NCBI GenBank assembly: GCA_905181785.1
Contig: CAJIZC010000014.1
Span: 37,967-101,966 of the forward strand
Origin: an uncultured Candidatus Poseidoniales archaeon
GTDB taxonomy: Archaea; Thermoplasmatota; Poseidoniia; Poseidoniales; Poseidoniaceae
Direction of reading: 5' to 3'
Length of the DNA: 64,000 bases
The position numbers were made by a program, and so were the translations under genes. This document shows, one piece after another, positions 46,119-55,931 of the stretch (position 1 is its first letter; the number at the start of each line of letters is the position of its first letter). The notes below the pieces were generated by a model, which worked only from the letters and a program-made list of their open reading frames with translations, made no database searches and was not told where the DNA came from.

Positions 46119-47342
46119 TCAAAGGTCCACGATGTCTTTCGTCATCGGGGTCGCTGCAATGGGAGTTTGACCCCGTAAGGAGTTGACAAGTCCCCAAACC
46201 CGCTCCCATGGAACAAAGAACCTGAGCAAGGCCATGATGCTCAAAAACATCAGCGCTGAAATGACCAATCCATACGTTAAGGACAGTTCAATCGATTCCG
46301 AGATTTGCCCAGCCCATTGACTTCCGGTTGAACCCTCAACAATGCCCAACAGCACGCTGTGGAAACCAAGGGCAACCATCGTAGCAATGCCTGTTAATCC
46401 CAAGAACCCGAAGGTGTGCTTGAGGTGAGTGTTCAGCACGTTGTCCATTTGGCGGACATACTCAGGGTCCCTCTTACAAGATTCTGGAAGTCTGTATGCG
46501 TACTCAAGGTAGCGGATTACCCCGTAAGATGATTCTTGGAACACCATGATGAGGACTGCGATCATGATCAAAGCAAACTGCTCCTTAGTGACCAACATTA
46601 ATCCGAAAAGGCCGATGGTTGGTTCAGTAAATTGGGTTTCAACCGTCGCTAACGCTTCGCCGTAGGTTCCAAGTTGACCGTTGATGAGCGGGAATGCTAG
46701 GATTGCGTGAATCCCCAAAAACAACAATGTGAACCCGATGGACCATGCGATTGACCTCCTTGAAAGCCCCCATATTCCACGTGTGCCCATAATGACGGGA
46801 AGGAGGTAAATGAACAAAATCATCAGCGACATGATCATCAAAAGAGGCCATTCTAATGTGGCTAATTCCCCTTGATCGGGCAGGCGCAAATCAAACGATG
46901 TGAGCATGCCGAAGCCCCAAGAAACAATCAATCGTCCGACAAGGACCACGATGAGTGTGATGATGAAGCCGAGTTTGATTCGCTGTTGAGTCTTAGGGGT
47001 TTGGAAGGCCAAGAACGCCATGCTCCCGCCAAGCGACATCCCAAGGATCAACGGCACAGAAAAGCGTCCGAGTCCTGTGTTTCCTTCTCCAGTGAGGAAA
47101 TCACCAATTGGAAGTTGTTGGCCAATCAGCACTTCAATTGTATCGAAAAGCATGGTGTGGTCAATGGAGCCGACAACATAGGTTGAGACGACTTCGAGGT
47201 ACATGCCAACCAGGGCCACTGTTGCAATCACCTGGAGGGCAATAATTTGCCACTGCTTTCTCAGCAACTTCAGGTGAAGCGTCCTCGGGCTGTACTCACC
47301 ACCAACGGTGACGTCGCGTTGGAGTCCAACATCTTCAGCCAT
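46119..47342 (-). CDS. Multi-pass membrane protein in DUF58 operon
   Basis: 407 residues from the ATG at 47342, 2 bases after the upstream DUF58 stop; an upstream alternative start would overlap that gene. About eight transmembrane helices, including 'WPLLMIMSLMILFIYLLPVI' and 'FALIMIAVLIMVFQESSYG'. A soluble loop has 'YRLPESCKRDPEYVRQMDNV'. No transporter family is recognised. The operon position suggests a role in the same envelope-linked system as the DUF58 and DUF4350-like proteins. Confidence 0.75.
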   Translation of the reverse strand: MAEDVGLQRDVTVGGEYSPRTLHLKLLRKQWQIIALQVIATVALVGMYLEVVSTYVVGSIDHTMLFDTIEVLIGQQLPIGDFLTGEGNTGLGRFSVPLILGMSLGGSMAFLAFQTPKTQQRIKLGFIITLIVVLVGRLIVSWGFGMLTSFDLRLPDQGELATLEWPLLMIMSLMILFIYLLPVIMGTRGIWGLSRRSIAWSIGFTLLFLGIHAILAFPLINGQLGTYGEALATVETQFTEPTIGLFGLMLVTKEQFALIMIAVLIMVFQESSYGVIRYLEYAYRLPESCKRDPEYVRQMDNVLNTHLKHTFGFLGLTGIATMVALGFHSVLLGIVEGSTGSQWAGQISESIELSLTYGLVISALMFLSIMALLRFFVPWERVWGLVNSLRGQTPIAATPMTKDIVDL

Positions 47343-47344
47343 GC

Positions 47345-48598
47345 TCAGTACCCCCTTACCTGCATCAACGCTTGGGACAAATCCATGTCCGGCATCCAAT
47401 CGATGACTTGTGCCCCAGAGCCAGCAAGCGTGGTGAGGCGGTTTTGACGCTCGAGCTTGAGCACCTCATACGACATGCGTGGAATTCGACTGACGAGGCG
47501 TTCGAAGTCGATGCTCGAGGGTGACAACACAGTCACCTCGTGGCCGCGACCAACAAGGTCACGAACTGCGGCGGGAACCGTTCCGTCTCCTTCGCATGAA
47601 GAGATGATGAACACAGGGCTTCCTCGGCTGAACCTTCCACTCAGGGAATTGGTGACCGCTTGCAAAGGCATGGCGCCTTTTGGTGACACTCCAGCAAGAG
47701 CACTGAGGATTTTGAAGTACTGCTTGTCACCCGTATCGGGCGGCAAGTAGGACAATTTTTCATCAAAAATAGCAAGCGCAACCGAGTCACGTCGCTTAAG
47801 GAAGAAGGCTGCGAGGCTTGCAGCAGAAACCGTCCCCATCTCGAGCGGGTTCTTGAGCACCGTTCCGATTCGGGCAATATCTCGACTGTCGAGCAGCAAG
47901 TAGAGATCGGTAACAGCGTCCCGGCATTTTTCGTTGACCATGAGCTCGCCTGTCCGTGCAAACGCTTTCCAGTTGATGTTTTTGAACGGGTCTCCGGGGA
48001 CATACTCCCTTAGCGAATAGAATTCAGAACCTTGGCCAGGTGTGCGCAGGGTTGTGGCCCCCGTGTACATCTTGGGTGTGCGAGAGCGGAGGAAGGCTTC
48101 CTCGACTTCCTTGATCTGTGGGAAGATGACGATGTCACTGTGGTGGTCGACGTACATTTCATCGACACCGAGGTTGAAGGTGTTGCGAGAACGCAGGGAA
48201 ACTGGGCCAATCGAGTAATGCCCGCGCAATGGGCAGCGCAACACATAGCGGATTCGGGCGCTTTCACCCGGCTTTAGGTTGAGTCGCATTTGATTCAAAC
48301 CGCTCCGCAATTTCATTTCGTGTGGAATGTTATCGTAGACTTCAAGCAACTGTGTGTTTCTGTTGGATCGGTTGGTCACAAGAAGTTCGACATAGAGGTC
48401 GTCCCCCTTGTACAGGTTATCGGCTGAGAGGGTTCGTTGCACTTCCACCTCTCCATGGCCTGAAATCCATGAATTGACCACGATGAAGGCAACAAAAGTA
48501 AGCCCTAAAATCATCATTTGAAGATTGGAAATCATCATCCCGATGAGAACCAGTGCAATACCACCGGTGAAGGTAAATGATGCCTTACGCGTCCACAT
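47345..48598 (-). CDS. DUF58-domain protein
   Basis: 417 residues. Two N-terminal transmembrane helices ('GGIALVLIGMMISNLQMMIL', 'LTFVAFIVVNSWI'), a beta-rich middle ('LYKGDDLYVELLVTNRSN'), then the DUF58 signature 'REYVPGDPFKNINWKAFART' followed by a VWA-like 'DLYLLLDSRDIARIGT'. Such proteins commonly accompany MoxR AAA ATPases and are thought to help metallo-complex or envelope assembly. No moxR gene is in this operon; a CDC48 gene lies upstream instead. Adjacent genes on both sides overlap or abut within 10 bases. Confidence 0.88.
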   Translation of the reverse strand: MWTRKASFTFTGGIALVLIGMMISNLQMMILGLTFVAFIVVNSWISGHGEVEVQRTLSADNLYKGDDLYVELLVTNRSNRNTQLLEVYDNIPHEMKLRSGLNQMRLNLKPGESARIRYVLRCPLRGHYSIGPVSLRSRNTFNLGVDEMYVDHHSDIVIFPQIKEVEEAFLRSRTPKMYTGATTLRTPGQGSEFYSLREYVPGDPFKNINWKAFARTGELMVNEKCRDAVTDLYLLLDSRDIARIGTVLKNPLEMGTVSAASLAAFFLKRRDSVALAIFDEKLSYLPPDTGDKQYFKILSALAGVSPKGAMPLQAVTNSLSGRFSRGSPVFIISSCEGDGTVPAAVRDLVGRGHEVTVLSPSSIDFERLVSRIPRMSYEVLKLERQNRLTTLAGSGAQVIDWMPDMDLSQALMQVRGY

Positions 48599-48607
48599 GA
48601 TCTCACC

Positions 48608-50215
48608 TCAGGTTCTGCCCCACGCTTTGATTCGTTTAACCACCGCAACGGTCTGTTCCAGTGAATACCTGCTTGGTTCAATGGCAAATTTAGCAAGCAC
48701 GGGGTCATTGATGAGGGCGACGAGGTCCTTGGCCGGCATGGCGTGGAATTCCTCTCGTGTGAGGCCGTTTTGGTTGCGGACCTTGGATAAAAACACCTGT
48801 CGGATTTTCTCACTCTTGGCGTAGTAAGTGTACCTGTTGGCGTCCCCGAATCCGTAGTAGATGATGCTGAATACGTGGCGCCATGGTTCCGGGTCCCGCT
48901 TTTTCAGCAGCACCGCTTCGAAGGTCACGAAGAGGACCAAGAACAGCAAGAGCATAGCAAGCCCTTCACCTGTAAAGTAAACCAGAAGGAAATAGACGGT
49001 GTTGTAGGAATCGGCAAGGAGTGCATTTTGCGGATGCCGTGATTCATCGAAGATCACCATTGCGGTTTCAGAAGGTTGCCCTGCCTCAGCGGGGTCGGTT
49101 GACATCAACGCCTCGGCGACGAAATCCATAGCCCATTTGCGATTGTCGTTCTTTGGAATCGTTTTGTTGGTTGGGCCGTATTCTCCTTCGTTGAACGCTT
49201 CATAATCATACATGGCGTTGATGAGCGCAGATCCATCAGCCATGAACACAATGCGACCCCCATCATTTGGATCGCATGTACTGCGCGCACAGGCTTCGAA
49301 ACTGAGATTGAATTGCCCCCATAAATCTGGGGTTTCTGAGTTTTGTTCGTTGCCAACCCATATTTCGCCGTCACCGTTGACATCGACGGTGGCTTCATTG
49401 CTGGTTACGGCCCGTACAGAAACCTCGGGTAAAGCGCCGATCGCTCCAGGAATGAGTTCGAGTGCAGTGATGTCGTTGAGGAGCATTTGGTAGGTCGCGT
49501 TGTATTGAATTTCTCCAGCAGCCCAATGCTGAGCGCACAAACCTGCGTCTTCAAGCGCCATGGTTTGACCGTCAAGGACGCTGCAAGGGTGTTCGCCTTC
49601 GCCCAAGTTTCCGCTCCAGCGGTTGTGAACGGATACCGTGGATGCATCGATTTCGGTTCCGTTCATGCCGCAGGGAGTGGCTTGGACGCACATCCAAATG
49701 AAGTTGTAATCTAAATCCGCCACATAGGTGGTGTCGTAAAGCTGGTATCCTGTGTATCGTATCCCGAAGGCTTCTGCAATGGTGCCAGCAAACCCATAAT
49801 CATCGAGAACAAGCGCAGTTCCGCCTGCCTCGACAAACTCCACAATAGCGTCAATTTCAGACGGAGAGTAGCCGTCATCAGCGGCGATGGTAATGAACCC
49901 ATCTTCGTCAAATTGAGGCAGCGAAAGGGTGTCGCGTTCTACACCGGCCACGATGTAAGTTGTGTTGCGAGGGTCTTCAATATCGGCGAGCAAAAGTGGA
50001 CTGCTCACCAGAGAACTCGTCTTGATCCCAGCGTCCTTCAAGTCCGCTCTAAACGCTGACATGTCGTCCCAATCGTCGTCATAAGCAGACAATTGATTGG
50101 TGTTTGAAAGGTTGACAAAATTGAGTAAAACCGTGAGCAAGAGAAGCGACATCACAAACCAAAAAGCGGCTTGTAGGCCGATTCGTCGGTAGTTGAAGTT
50201 GCGGTCGCCGAACAT
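48608..50215 (-). CDS. DUF4350-like membrane protein
   Basis: 535 residues. An N-terminal helix ('LQAAFWFVMSLLLLTVLLNF'), a large outside domain with a ThuA/GATase-like strand 'GGTALVLDDYGFAGTIAEAF', a second helix about 405-430 ('GLAMLLLFLVLFVTFEAVLL') and a cytoplasmic helical tail ('GLTREEFHAMPAKDLVALIN'). This order matches DUF4350 proteins found with DUF58 and MoxR. The first gene of a tight trio. The outside domain contains several cysteines. Family call by layout and motif. Confidence 0.7.
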   Translation of the reverse strand: MFGDRNFNYRRIGLQAAFWFVMSLLLLTVLLNFVNLSNTNQLSAYDDDWDDMSAFRADLKDAGIKTSSLVSSPLLLADIEDPRNTTYIVAGVERDTLSLPQFDEDGFITIAADDGYSPSEIDAIVEFVEAGGTALVLDDYGFAGTIAEAFGIRYTGYQLYDTTYVADLDYNFIWMCVQATPCGMNGTEIDASTVSVHNRWSGNLGEGEHPCSVLDGQTMALEDAGLCAQHWAAGEIQYNATYQMLLNDITALELIPGAIGALPEVSVRAVTSNEATVDVNGDGEIWVGNEQNSETPDLWGQFNLSFEACARSTCDPNDGGRIVFMADGSALINAMYDYEAFNEGEYGPTNKTIPKNDNRKWAMDFVAEALMSTDPAEAGQPSETAMVIFDESRHPQNALLADSYNTVYFLLVYFTGEGLAMLLLFLVLFVTFEAVLLKKRDPEPWRHVFSIIYYGFGDANRYTYYAKSEKIRQVFLSKVRNQNGLTREEFHAMPAKDLVALINDPVLAKFAIEPSRYSLEQTVAVVKRIKAWGRT

Positions 50216-50353
50216 AAAAACACCAAGTGGAGCGAGATTCCGACATGAGGACGCTCTCGCATCGGTTTAGAAGGTTGTGACTGGTTGTCAAACAAATGCT
50301 CAACAAAATCACTTGCAATCGAGGGATGGAAACCAGTCAGAGGGCTCCCAAAA

Positions 50354-50593
50354 TCATCGTTTGAGGTGTATTTTTGCTGCGACTCGATGAATCTCATCGA
50401 TCGGGATTTGGACGAAGCCATCCGACAATTCCCAAGGAAGTTTTGATGGATCAATATCCCCTTCAATGGCCACTTTTAGGGCGATGACGGTGCCTGTTGG
50501 GCTGTCGAAAACGAGGTCCTTCAGTTCACCCAGCCGCTCGAGGTGTGAATCGACAACGTCCCTTCCAATGATTTCCCGCGCAAATATTGCCAT
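50354..50593 (-). CDS. PRC-barrel domain protein
   Basis: 79 residues, a single PRC-barrel: 'REIIGRDVVDSHLERLGELK', 'DLVFDSPTGTVIALKVAIEG' and 'GFVQIPIDEIHRVAAKIHLK'. These small beta-barrels bind RNA, ribosomal or division proteins (for example RimM and the archaeal CdpB proteins). GGAGGGAC precedes the ATG. It lies 70 bases after CDC48 and 138 bases before the DUF4350-like gene, all on the minus strand. Confidence 0.85.
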   Translation of the reverse strand: MAIFAREIIGRDVVDSHLERLGELKDLVFDSPTGTVIALKVAIEGDIDPSKLPWELSDGFVQIPIDEIHRVAAKIHLKR

Positions 50594-50663
50594 GTTCAGT
50601 CCCTCCTTCGATGGCCTAGCGAATGAGTTTCGTCACATCAATGCGTCGCTTGCAATGAGGGTC

Positions 50664-52892
50664 TCACATCGATTCCATGCCGAAGCTGGTGTCGCGGTTG
50701 CGCTTAATGTTGGATAAGCCACTCGTGAGACGGGTTTCCATCTTCTGATAGTAATCCAACATTTCAGGTGTAACCGTCGGGCGAACACGCTTGATTGCTT
50801 CTTCGAAGTGTGTCTTAGTGACCTTCTTTTTCTTTGCACGCATGCAAATGAGGGCTGCTTCTCGGCAAACTGCTTCAATGTCAGCACCGGTGAATCCGTC
50901 AAGACCGCCAATGATGTCCTTGATTGAGAATTTGGAGAGCGGCATGCTTTCGCTGTGAATTGCAAAGATTGTTTCACGCGCACCAATGTCCGGTGGTGGG
51001 ACGTGGAGCACACGCTCGAATCGGCCGCTTCTTAACAGGGCAGGGTCAATCATTTCCGGTCGATTTGTCGCCGCAACAATGATCACACCATCGAGCGATT
51101 CGACACCGTCCATACTGGCAAGCAACTGGTTGACCACACGGTTCGAAACATCGCTTCCCGATCCGTCGGAATTTGATGACCGCATGCTTGCAATCGATTC
51201 AAACTCATCAAGGAAGATGATGGCGGGCGCGGATTGCTTGGCTTTCTTGAAAATCTCACGGATTGCACGTTCCGATTCTCCAACCCATTTTGAAATCAGT
51301 TCAGGTCCTTTGATGCTGATGAAATTGGCTTGGGCTTCGTTAGCAATCGCTTTGGCCAGAAGGGTTTTCCCTGTCCCCGGTGCACCGAATAGAACGATAC
51401 CTCGTGGTGGCTTAATGCCGAAATGTTCGAACAGTTCAGGTTGAGTAAGAGGCCATTCCACAGATTCCTTCAAGCGGTCTTTGACTTCTTCTAGGCCACC
51501 GACTTCTTCCCATGTAACTTCGGGGATTTCAACATAAATCTCACGCAATGCAGACGGTTCAACATCCTTGATTGCTTCCTTGAAGTCATCCATGCGAACT
51601 TCCATCTTTTCGAGAACTTCCGGAGGTATGGTTTCCTCTTCCAGTTCGATCTCAGGCAGGTATCGTCGGAGGGCCCTCATGGCAGCCTCACGAACGAGTG
51701 CTGCAAGATCTGCGCCGACGAAACCATATGTGTTGTCAAGGACCCAACTGATGTCAAAGTCTTCCGAAATTGGCATTTGGCGGGTGTGAACGTCCATGAT
51801 TTCGTTTCGTCCATCGCGGTCAGGGACTCCAATTTCGATTTCTCGGTCGAATCGGCCAGGCCTTCTCAAGGCAGGGTCGAGTGCATCCCTTCGGTTGGTT
51901 GCACCGATGACGACGACATTGTCACGTCCTTGCATACCATCCATGAGGGTGAGCATCTGGGCAACAACCCGCCGCTCAACTTCACCGCTGACGTCTTCGC
52001 GCTTGGGGCAGATTGAATCAATTTCGTCAATGAAGATAATCGCCGGTGCATTTTCTGCAGCTTCGTCGAAAATTTCACGCAATTGCTTTTCGGATTCTCC
52101 GTAGTATTTAGAAATAATTTCTGGCCCGTTAATCGACTTAAAGTGCGCTTGCACTTCAGTGGCTACAGCCTTGGCAATCATGGTTTTCCCTGTGCCCGGT
52201 GGCCCGTGGAGGAGAACGCCCTTTGGCGGGTCGATGCCCAGCCGACGGAACAACTCTGGGTGCTTCAGGGGCAGTTCGATCATTTCTCTGACCTTCTGCA
52301 ACTGTTGCCCGATGCCGCCCACGTCTTCGTAGGTGATGCCTTCAGATTGACCTGCGTCTTCGTCATCGACCGTTTCGTCTTTGATGACGATGTCCGTGTC
52401 GTTGGTGACCTTGACAATGCCCTTTGGAACGGTGCTGACAACTGCGAACGGCAACGCCTCAGCAAAGAGGGTCATGCCGGGTATGAAAATACGATCGCCT
52501 TGAACAACAGGTCGCTTCGAGAGGCCTCGTCGAGCAAAACCTTCGATGCCCGGGCCGAACTTGACCTTCTGTTTGTTGGCCATGACCGGCGAGAGCACAA
52601 GTTTGGTGCATTCTTTGGCTTCAACTTTGGATACGGTCACACGGTCGCCAAGGCTGACACCCGCGTTCTTCCGAATGATGCCGTCGACTCGAATGATTTC
52701 CATTTTCGTGTCTTCGGGACGGCTTCGCCAGTAAATAGCGGCAGTGGAGCGCTTATCGCCCTTGATTTCTACAATGTCCCCAGGCTTCAAGTCGAGGTCG
52801 TTCTCACCCGAAATACGTGCACGGCCATGGCCGACATCGGATGGTATTGCTTTTGCTACTCGCAGGGACATTGTGTTTTCATCGCCAGCCAT
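50664..52892 (-). CDS. CDC48/VAT-type double AAA ATPase
   Basis: 742 residues from the ATG at 52892, 6 bases after GGAAGTG. N-terminal double-psi barrel ('[19 protein letters not shown]') and a second small domain, then D1 ('[15 protein letters not shown]', Walker B '[14 protein letters not shown]') and D2 ('[18 protein letters not shown]', Walker B '[11 protein letters not shown]'). An unfoldase that extracts and threads proteins, often for the proteasome. In D2 the usual DEID is DEFE, keeping the catalytic Glu. The C-terminus '[10 protein letters not shown]' lacks the usual HbYX proteasome-docking motif. It is transcribed divergently from the aldehyde dehydrogenase gene. Confidence 0.96.
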   Translation of the reverse strand: MAGDENTMSLRVAKAIPSDVGHGRARISGENDLDLKPGDIVEIKGDKRSTAAIYWRSRPEDTKMEIIRVDGIIRKNAGVSLGDRVTVSKVEAKECTKLVLSPVMANKQKVKFGPGIEGFARRGLSKRPVVQGDRIFIPGMTLFAEALPFAVVSTVPKGIVKVTNDTDIVIKDETVDDEDAGQSEGITYEDVGGIGQQLQKVREMIELPLKHPELFRRLGIDPPKGVLLHGPPGTGKTMIAKAVATEVQAHFKSINGPEIISKYYGESEKQLREIFDEAAENAPAIIFIDEIDSICPKREDVSGEVERRVVAQMLTLMDGMQGRDNVVVIGATNRRDALDPALRRPGRFDREIEIGVPDRDGRNEIMDVHTRQMPISEDFDISWVLDNTYGFVGADLAALVREAAMRALRRYLPEIELEEETIPPEVLEKMEVRMDDFKEAIKDVEPSALREIYVEIPEVTWEEVGGLEEVKDRLKESVEWPLTQPELFEHFGIKPPRGIVLFGAPGTGKTLLAKAIANEAQANFISIKGPELISKWVGESERAIREIFKKAKQSAPAIIFLDEFESIASMRSSNSDGSGSDVSNRVVNQLLASMDGVESLDGVIIVAATNRPEMIDPALLRSGRFERVLHVPPPDIGARETIFAIHSESMPLSKFSIKDIIGGLDGFTGADIEAVCREAALICMRAKKKKVTKTHFEEAIKRVRPTVTPEMLDYYQKMETRLTSGLSNIKRNRDTSFGMESM

Positions 52893-53071
52893 ATTGTTCA
52901 CTTCCAAGAGTTAGGTAGTCGAGTTCATTTAAACCTCGGTGCAACCCCTCTCCTTCTTCGGTTCAAGTCGACCCCCTTTTAACCTAATGTCGATTTTTCA
53001 TGATTTTAGGTCCACGAACTTCGACCCTCTGACTCCATCACTTTGAAGAGGGGCGTTTTATTGGCCAAACC

Positions 53072-54700
53072 ATGGTTCATGTTTTAGAAACTGGTCTTGA
53101 GTTCCTCGCCAACGAAAATCCAAATGGAAAACCGGCTGTTCGTGGCTACAACATCATCAATGGTCAACTCACCTTGGCCAGTGACGGTGCAACCTTTTCC
53201 TCGATGAATCCCGCTCTGCTCAAGGATCACCTCGGAGAATTCCCATTGTCGACCAAAGCAGATGTGAACGCAGCATTGGATGCAGCACACGAAGCCTTCC
53301 CCGGATGGGCCGCAACGCCCGCTCCAACCCGTGGCCAAATCATTGGCAACATGGGTCGATTGCTCATGGATCACAAAGATGCCATCGTCGCTTTGGAAAC
53401 CCGTGAAATTGGAAAGACGCTGAAAGAAGCCGCAGGTTCAGTTCAAGAAGCCATTGACACGTGCTTGTTCTTCCAGTCTGAAGGCCGCCGTTTGTACGGT
53501 CAGACCGTCAATTCCGAACTTCCTGACAAGGAACTGTTCACCTACCGCCGCCCGCTTGGCGTTTGTGGCATCATCAACGCCTGCAACTTCCCTGCAGCCG
53601 TACCTTTCTGGAAGATGATTCCAGCCATCATGTGCGGAAACACTTGCGTTTGGAAGAGTCCACAAGACGCACCTTTGCTTTCGTTTGCCCTTGCCCGTAT
53701 TATGCACGAGGCAGGCCTGCCCAACGGTGTGATTAACCTCGTCCACGGGAAAGGCAGCGGCGCTGGCCAGCACTTGGTCGACGCAGTCGATGAAGGTCGA
53801 GTCAACAAAATCTCCTTTACCGGTTCAACCGAAGTCGGCAAGATGATCGGCGAAGTCTGTGGGCGCAACTTGGTTTCATGTTCGCTTGAATTGGGCGGAA
53901 AGAACCCCCTTGTCGTCATGCCATCGGCGAACCTTGACAACGCTGTTGAGGGTGCTTATTGGGGCGGCTTTGGAACGGCTGGACAACGCTGCACTTCCCT
54001 TGGAAACCTCATTCTTCACGAAGATATTTACGACGAGTTTATGACAAAACTCATGGCGAAAGTTGAAGCCACAAGAATCGGCGATTCGTTGGTCCATGAT
54101 GGCGTGCTTTACGGTCCAATGCTTTCTGAGAAATACGCCAAGGACTTCTTAGTCGCTGTCGAAATGTGCAAGGCATCTGGTGCAAACCTCATTCACGGCA
54201 AAGGCCGCATCTCCAGCGACAACAAGCCAACAAACTTCCTCAGCACTGCTGAAGATGGCGTCTACATGTGGCCACACGTTTTCACCGATGTCACCGAAGA
54301 CATGGAATGCTTCCACGAAGAAGTGTTTGGACCTGCAATCACCATTTGCAAGGCACGGGATTTCGATCACGCTCTTCACTTGGCCAACGCTAGCCCATAC
54401 GGTCTCTCGTCTGCGATCTACACCAACGACCGCCTTGAGGCCTACCGCTACAAGACCGGGATTAAGGCTGGTATGACCGGCATCAACAATTCAACCACTG
54501 GTGCAGAAGCTCACCTACCGTTTGGTGGTGTAAAAGGCAGTGGCAACGGAACCCGTGAATCTGGGATTTGGGTCATTGAAGCCTACTCTTACTGGCATGC
54601 AGTGAACGACGAACTCTCAGGCAAATTGCAACTGGCTCAAATGGATGTTGAGGAAGTTGAGATGGCTGAAGCTGACGTTGACTGGACTCAACTCGCTTGA
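53072..54700 (+). CDS. NAD(P)-dependent aldehyde dehydrogenase
   Basis: 542 residues. Oxidises an aldehyde to its acid. ALDH features: 'INACNFPAAVPFWKM' (cofactor strand), 'SFTGSTEVGKMI', the general base Glu273 in 'LELGGKNPLVV', the nucleophile Cys307 in 'GTAGQRCTSLGN', and 'EEVFGPAITICKA'. The sequence looks near the ALDH7-like / aminoadipate-semialdehyde group, but the substrate cannot be fixed. An extended N-terminus and an acidic C-terminus ('VEEVEMAEADVDW') are additional. A T-rich hairpin directly follows the stop. Confidence 0.92.
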   Translation: MVHVLETGLEFLANENPNGKPAVRGYNIINGQLTLASDGATFSSMNPALLKDHLGEFPLSTKADVNAALDAAHEAFPGWAATPAPTRGQIIGNMGRLLMDHKDAIVALETREIGKTLKEAAGSVQEAIDTCLFFQSEGRRLYGQTVNSELPDKELFTYRRPLGVCGIINACNFPAAVPFWKMIPAIMCGNTCVWKSPQDAPLLSFALARIMHEAGLPNGVINLVHGKGSGAGQHLVDAVDEGRVNKISFTGSTEVGKMIGEVCGRNLVSCSLELGGKNPLVVMPSANLDNAVEGAYWGGFGTAGQRCTSLGNLILHEDIYDEFMTKLMAKVEATRIGDSLVHDGVLYGPMLSEKYAKDFLVAVEMCKASGANLIHGKGRISSDNKPTNFLSTAEDGVYMWPHVFTDVTEDMECFHEEVFGPAITICKARDFDHALHLANASPYGLSSAIYTNDRLEAYRYKTGIKAGMTGINNSTTGAEAHLPFGGVKGSGNGTRESGIWVIEAYSYWHAVNDELSGKLQLAQMDVEEVEMAEADVDWTQLA

Positions 54701-54734
54701 GGTTTTTTTCTGTTTCTTTGACGGAAAAAAAACC
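54701..54734 (+). terminator. T-rich inverted repeat after aldehyde dehydrogenase
   Basis: GGTTTTTTTC and GAAAAAAAACC form a stem with one bulge around a T-rich loop, starting at the first base after the stop codon. Archaeal RNA polymerase often stops at runs of T, so this is a plausible bidirectional-looking terminator before the synthase gene. Inferred from sequence. Confidence 0.5.
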
Positions 54735-54789
54735 ACACTTCAAATATGAACATAGTTGAATCTTGATTGTTACCGGAGGTGAAGAACAG

Positions 54790-55797
54790 ATGACATCGAG
54801 TTTCTTGTTGGTTGAAGATGGAAGTTCAACTTCCAGTGAACGTCTTGAACAGGCATACATTGATTGTGAATCCATTGCCCGTGGTGCTTCAAGTTCCTTC
54901 TTCCGCTCGTTCAGGCATTTGCCGGAACCAAAGAGAAAAGCCGTCAATGCGTTGTATGCCTTCTGCCGGCGGGTTGACGACATCGTCGACGGTGACTGGC
55001 TCCCCGAAGGAGATCTATCCAGCTTTGACGGGGCGACAGAAGAACGCCGCTCAACGCTGCTTGATCAACGAGAAGCAAATCCAATTTATGAAACGGAACA
55101 GCATCGATTGCGATTGCGTGGCTTGATGATGTTCAGGGCTCGACTTGACAGCATCGAACGTGGGGAATCAATGAACGAACCGATGTTCATCGCACTCGCA
55201 GATACCGCTCAGCGCTATCCGATTGATTTGGAACACCTGCGAGAACTCATCAACGGCATGGAAGATGATTTGTTTGAAACAAATTACGCTCGTTTTGAAG
55301 ACCTACGACGTTATTGTTACCGCGTGGCATCCACCGTCGGCCTGTGCTTAATCGAAATTTATGGTTACACCGACCCAAACGCTCGGCGCCATGCCGTCGA
55401 AATGGGATTGTTTTTGCAACTCGTGAACGTGCTCAGAGATATCCAGGAAGACCTCGAGCGCAATCGCATATACTTGCCAACAGAAGAGCTTGCAAAGTTC
55501 GGACTTACACACGATGATCTAACCGACCCTACCCTCGCTACACGCCCAGCATGGCAAAACTTCATGCGCCACTACATCGACCATGTCGTTGCGAATCGAA
55601 ACAATGCTCTGGGGCTTCTGCCTCTGCTGGACAAGGACGCTCGCAGATCGCCTCGCTTGATGTGCATGGCTTACAACGCCATTCTGAAAGAAGCGATACG
55701 CCGAAACGGGGATGTTTTGAGTCGAAGGCTTACCCTAAACTTTTACAGAAAGATGCAAATTGCTCTTTCAACGCTTTTTTCCCCGAGCCTCGACTAA
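54790..55797 (+). CDS. Squalene/phytoene synthase family enzyme
   Basis: 335 residues from the ATG at 54790, 8 bases after GGAGGTG; a TTG 9 codons earlier is less likely. Head-to-head condensation of two prenyl diphosphates. Both Asp-rich motifs are present: 'FCRRVDDIVDGDW' and 'NVLRDIQEDLERNRIYLP'. The latter resembles CrtB-type phytoene synthase, which would lead to carotenoids (and retinal for rhodopsin). A squalene synthase role cannot be excluded. No crtI, crtY or rhodopsin gene is in the window, so the rest of the pathway must lie elsewhere. Confidence 0.88.
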   Translation: MTSSFLLVEDGSSTSSERLEQAYIDCESIARGASSSFFRSFRHLPEPKRKAVNALYAFCRRVDDIVDGDWLPEGDLSSFDGATEERRSTLLDQREANPIYETEQHRLRLRGLMMFRARLDSIERGESMNEPMFIALADTAQRYPIDLEHLRELINGMEDDLFETNYARFEDLRRYCYRVASTVGLCLIEIYGYTDPNARRHAVEMGLFLQLVNVLRDIQEDLERNRIYLPTEELAKFGLTHDDLTDPTLATRPAWQNFMRHYIDHVVANRNNALGLLPLLDKDARRSPRLMCMAYNAILKEAIRRNGDVLSRRLTLNFYRKMQIALSTLFSPSLD

Positions 55798-55863
55798 CTC
55801 AGTGGGCCGATACAGACGCTAGCGTTAGCAGCGACCCCCTGAAAGCCAATCGCATTCTCATAT

Positions 55864-55880
55864 GATTACTAAGGGTAATC
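55864..55880 (+). terminator. Short hairpin GATTAC-TAAGG-GTAATC between convergent genes
   Basis: A 6-base-pair stem with a 5-base loop lies 66 bases after the squalene/phytoene synthase stop and 51 bases before the stop of the convergent TSP3-repeat gene. Position suggests shared termination. The stem is short, so confidence is low. Confidence 0.3.
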
Positions 55881-55931
55881 GGATAACCCCTTCGTATTTT
55901 ACTCAGAAATGGGATTGAACATTGAAGGATT

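Noticed and set aside
52930..52960. tRNA T-arm look-alike (GGTTCAAGTC) in the CDC48/ALDH gap
   Set aside because: No matching acceptor, D or anticodon arms can be formed around it.
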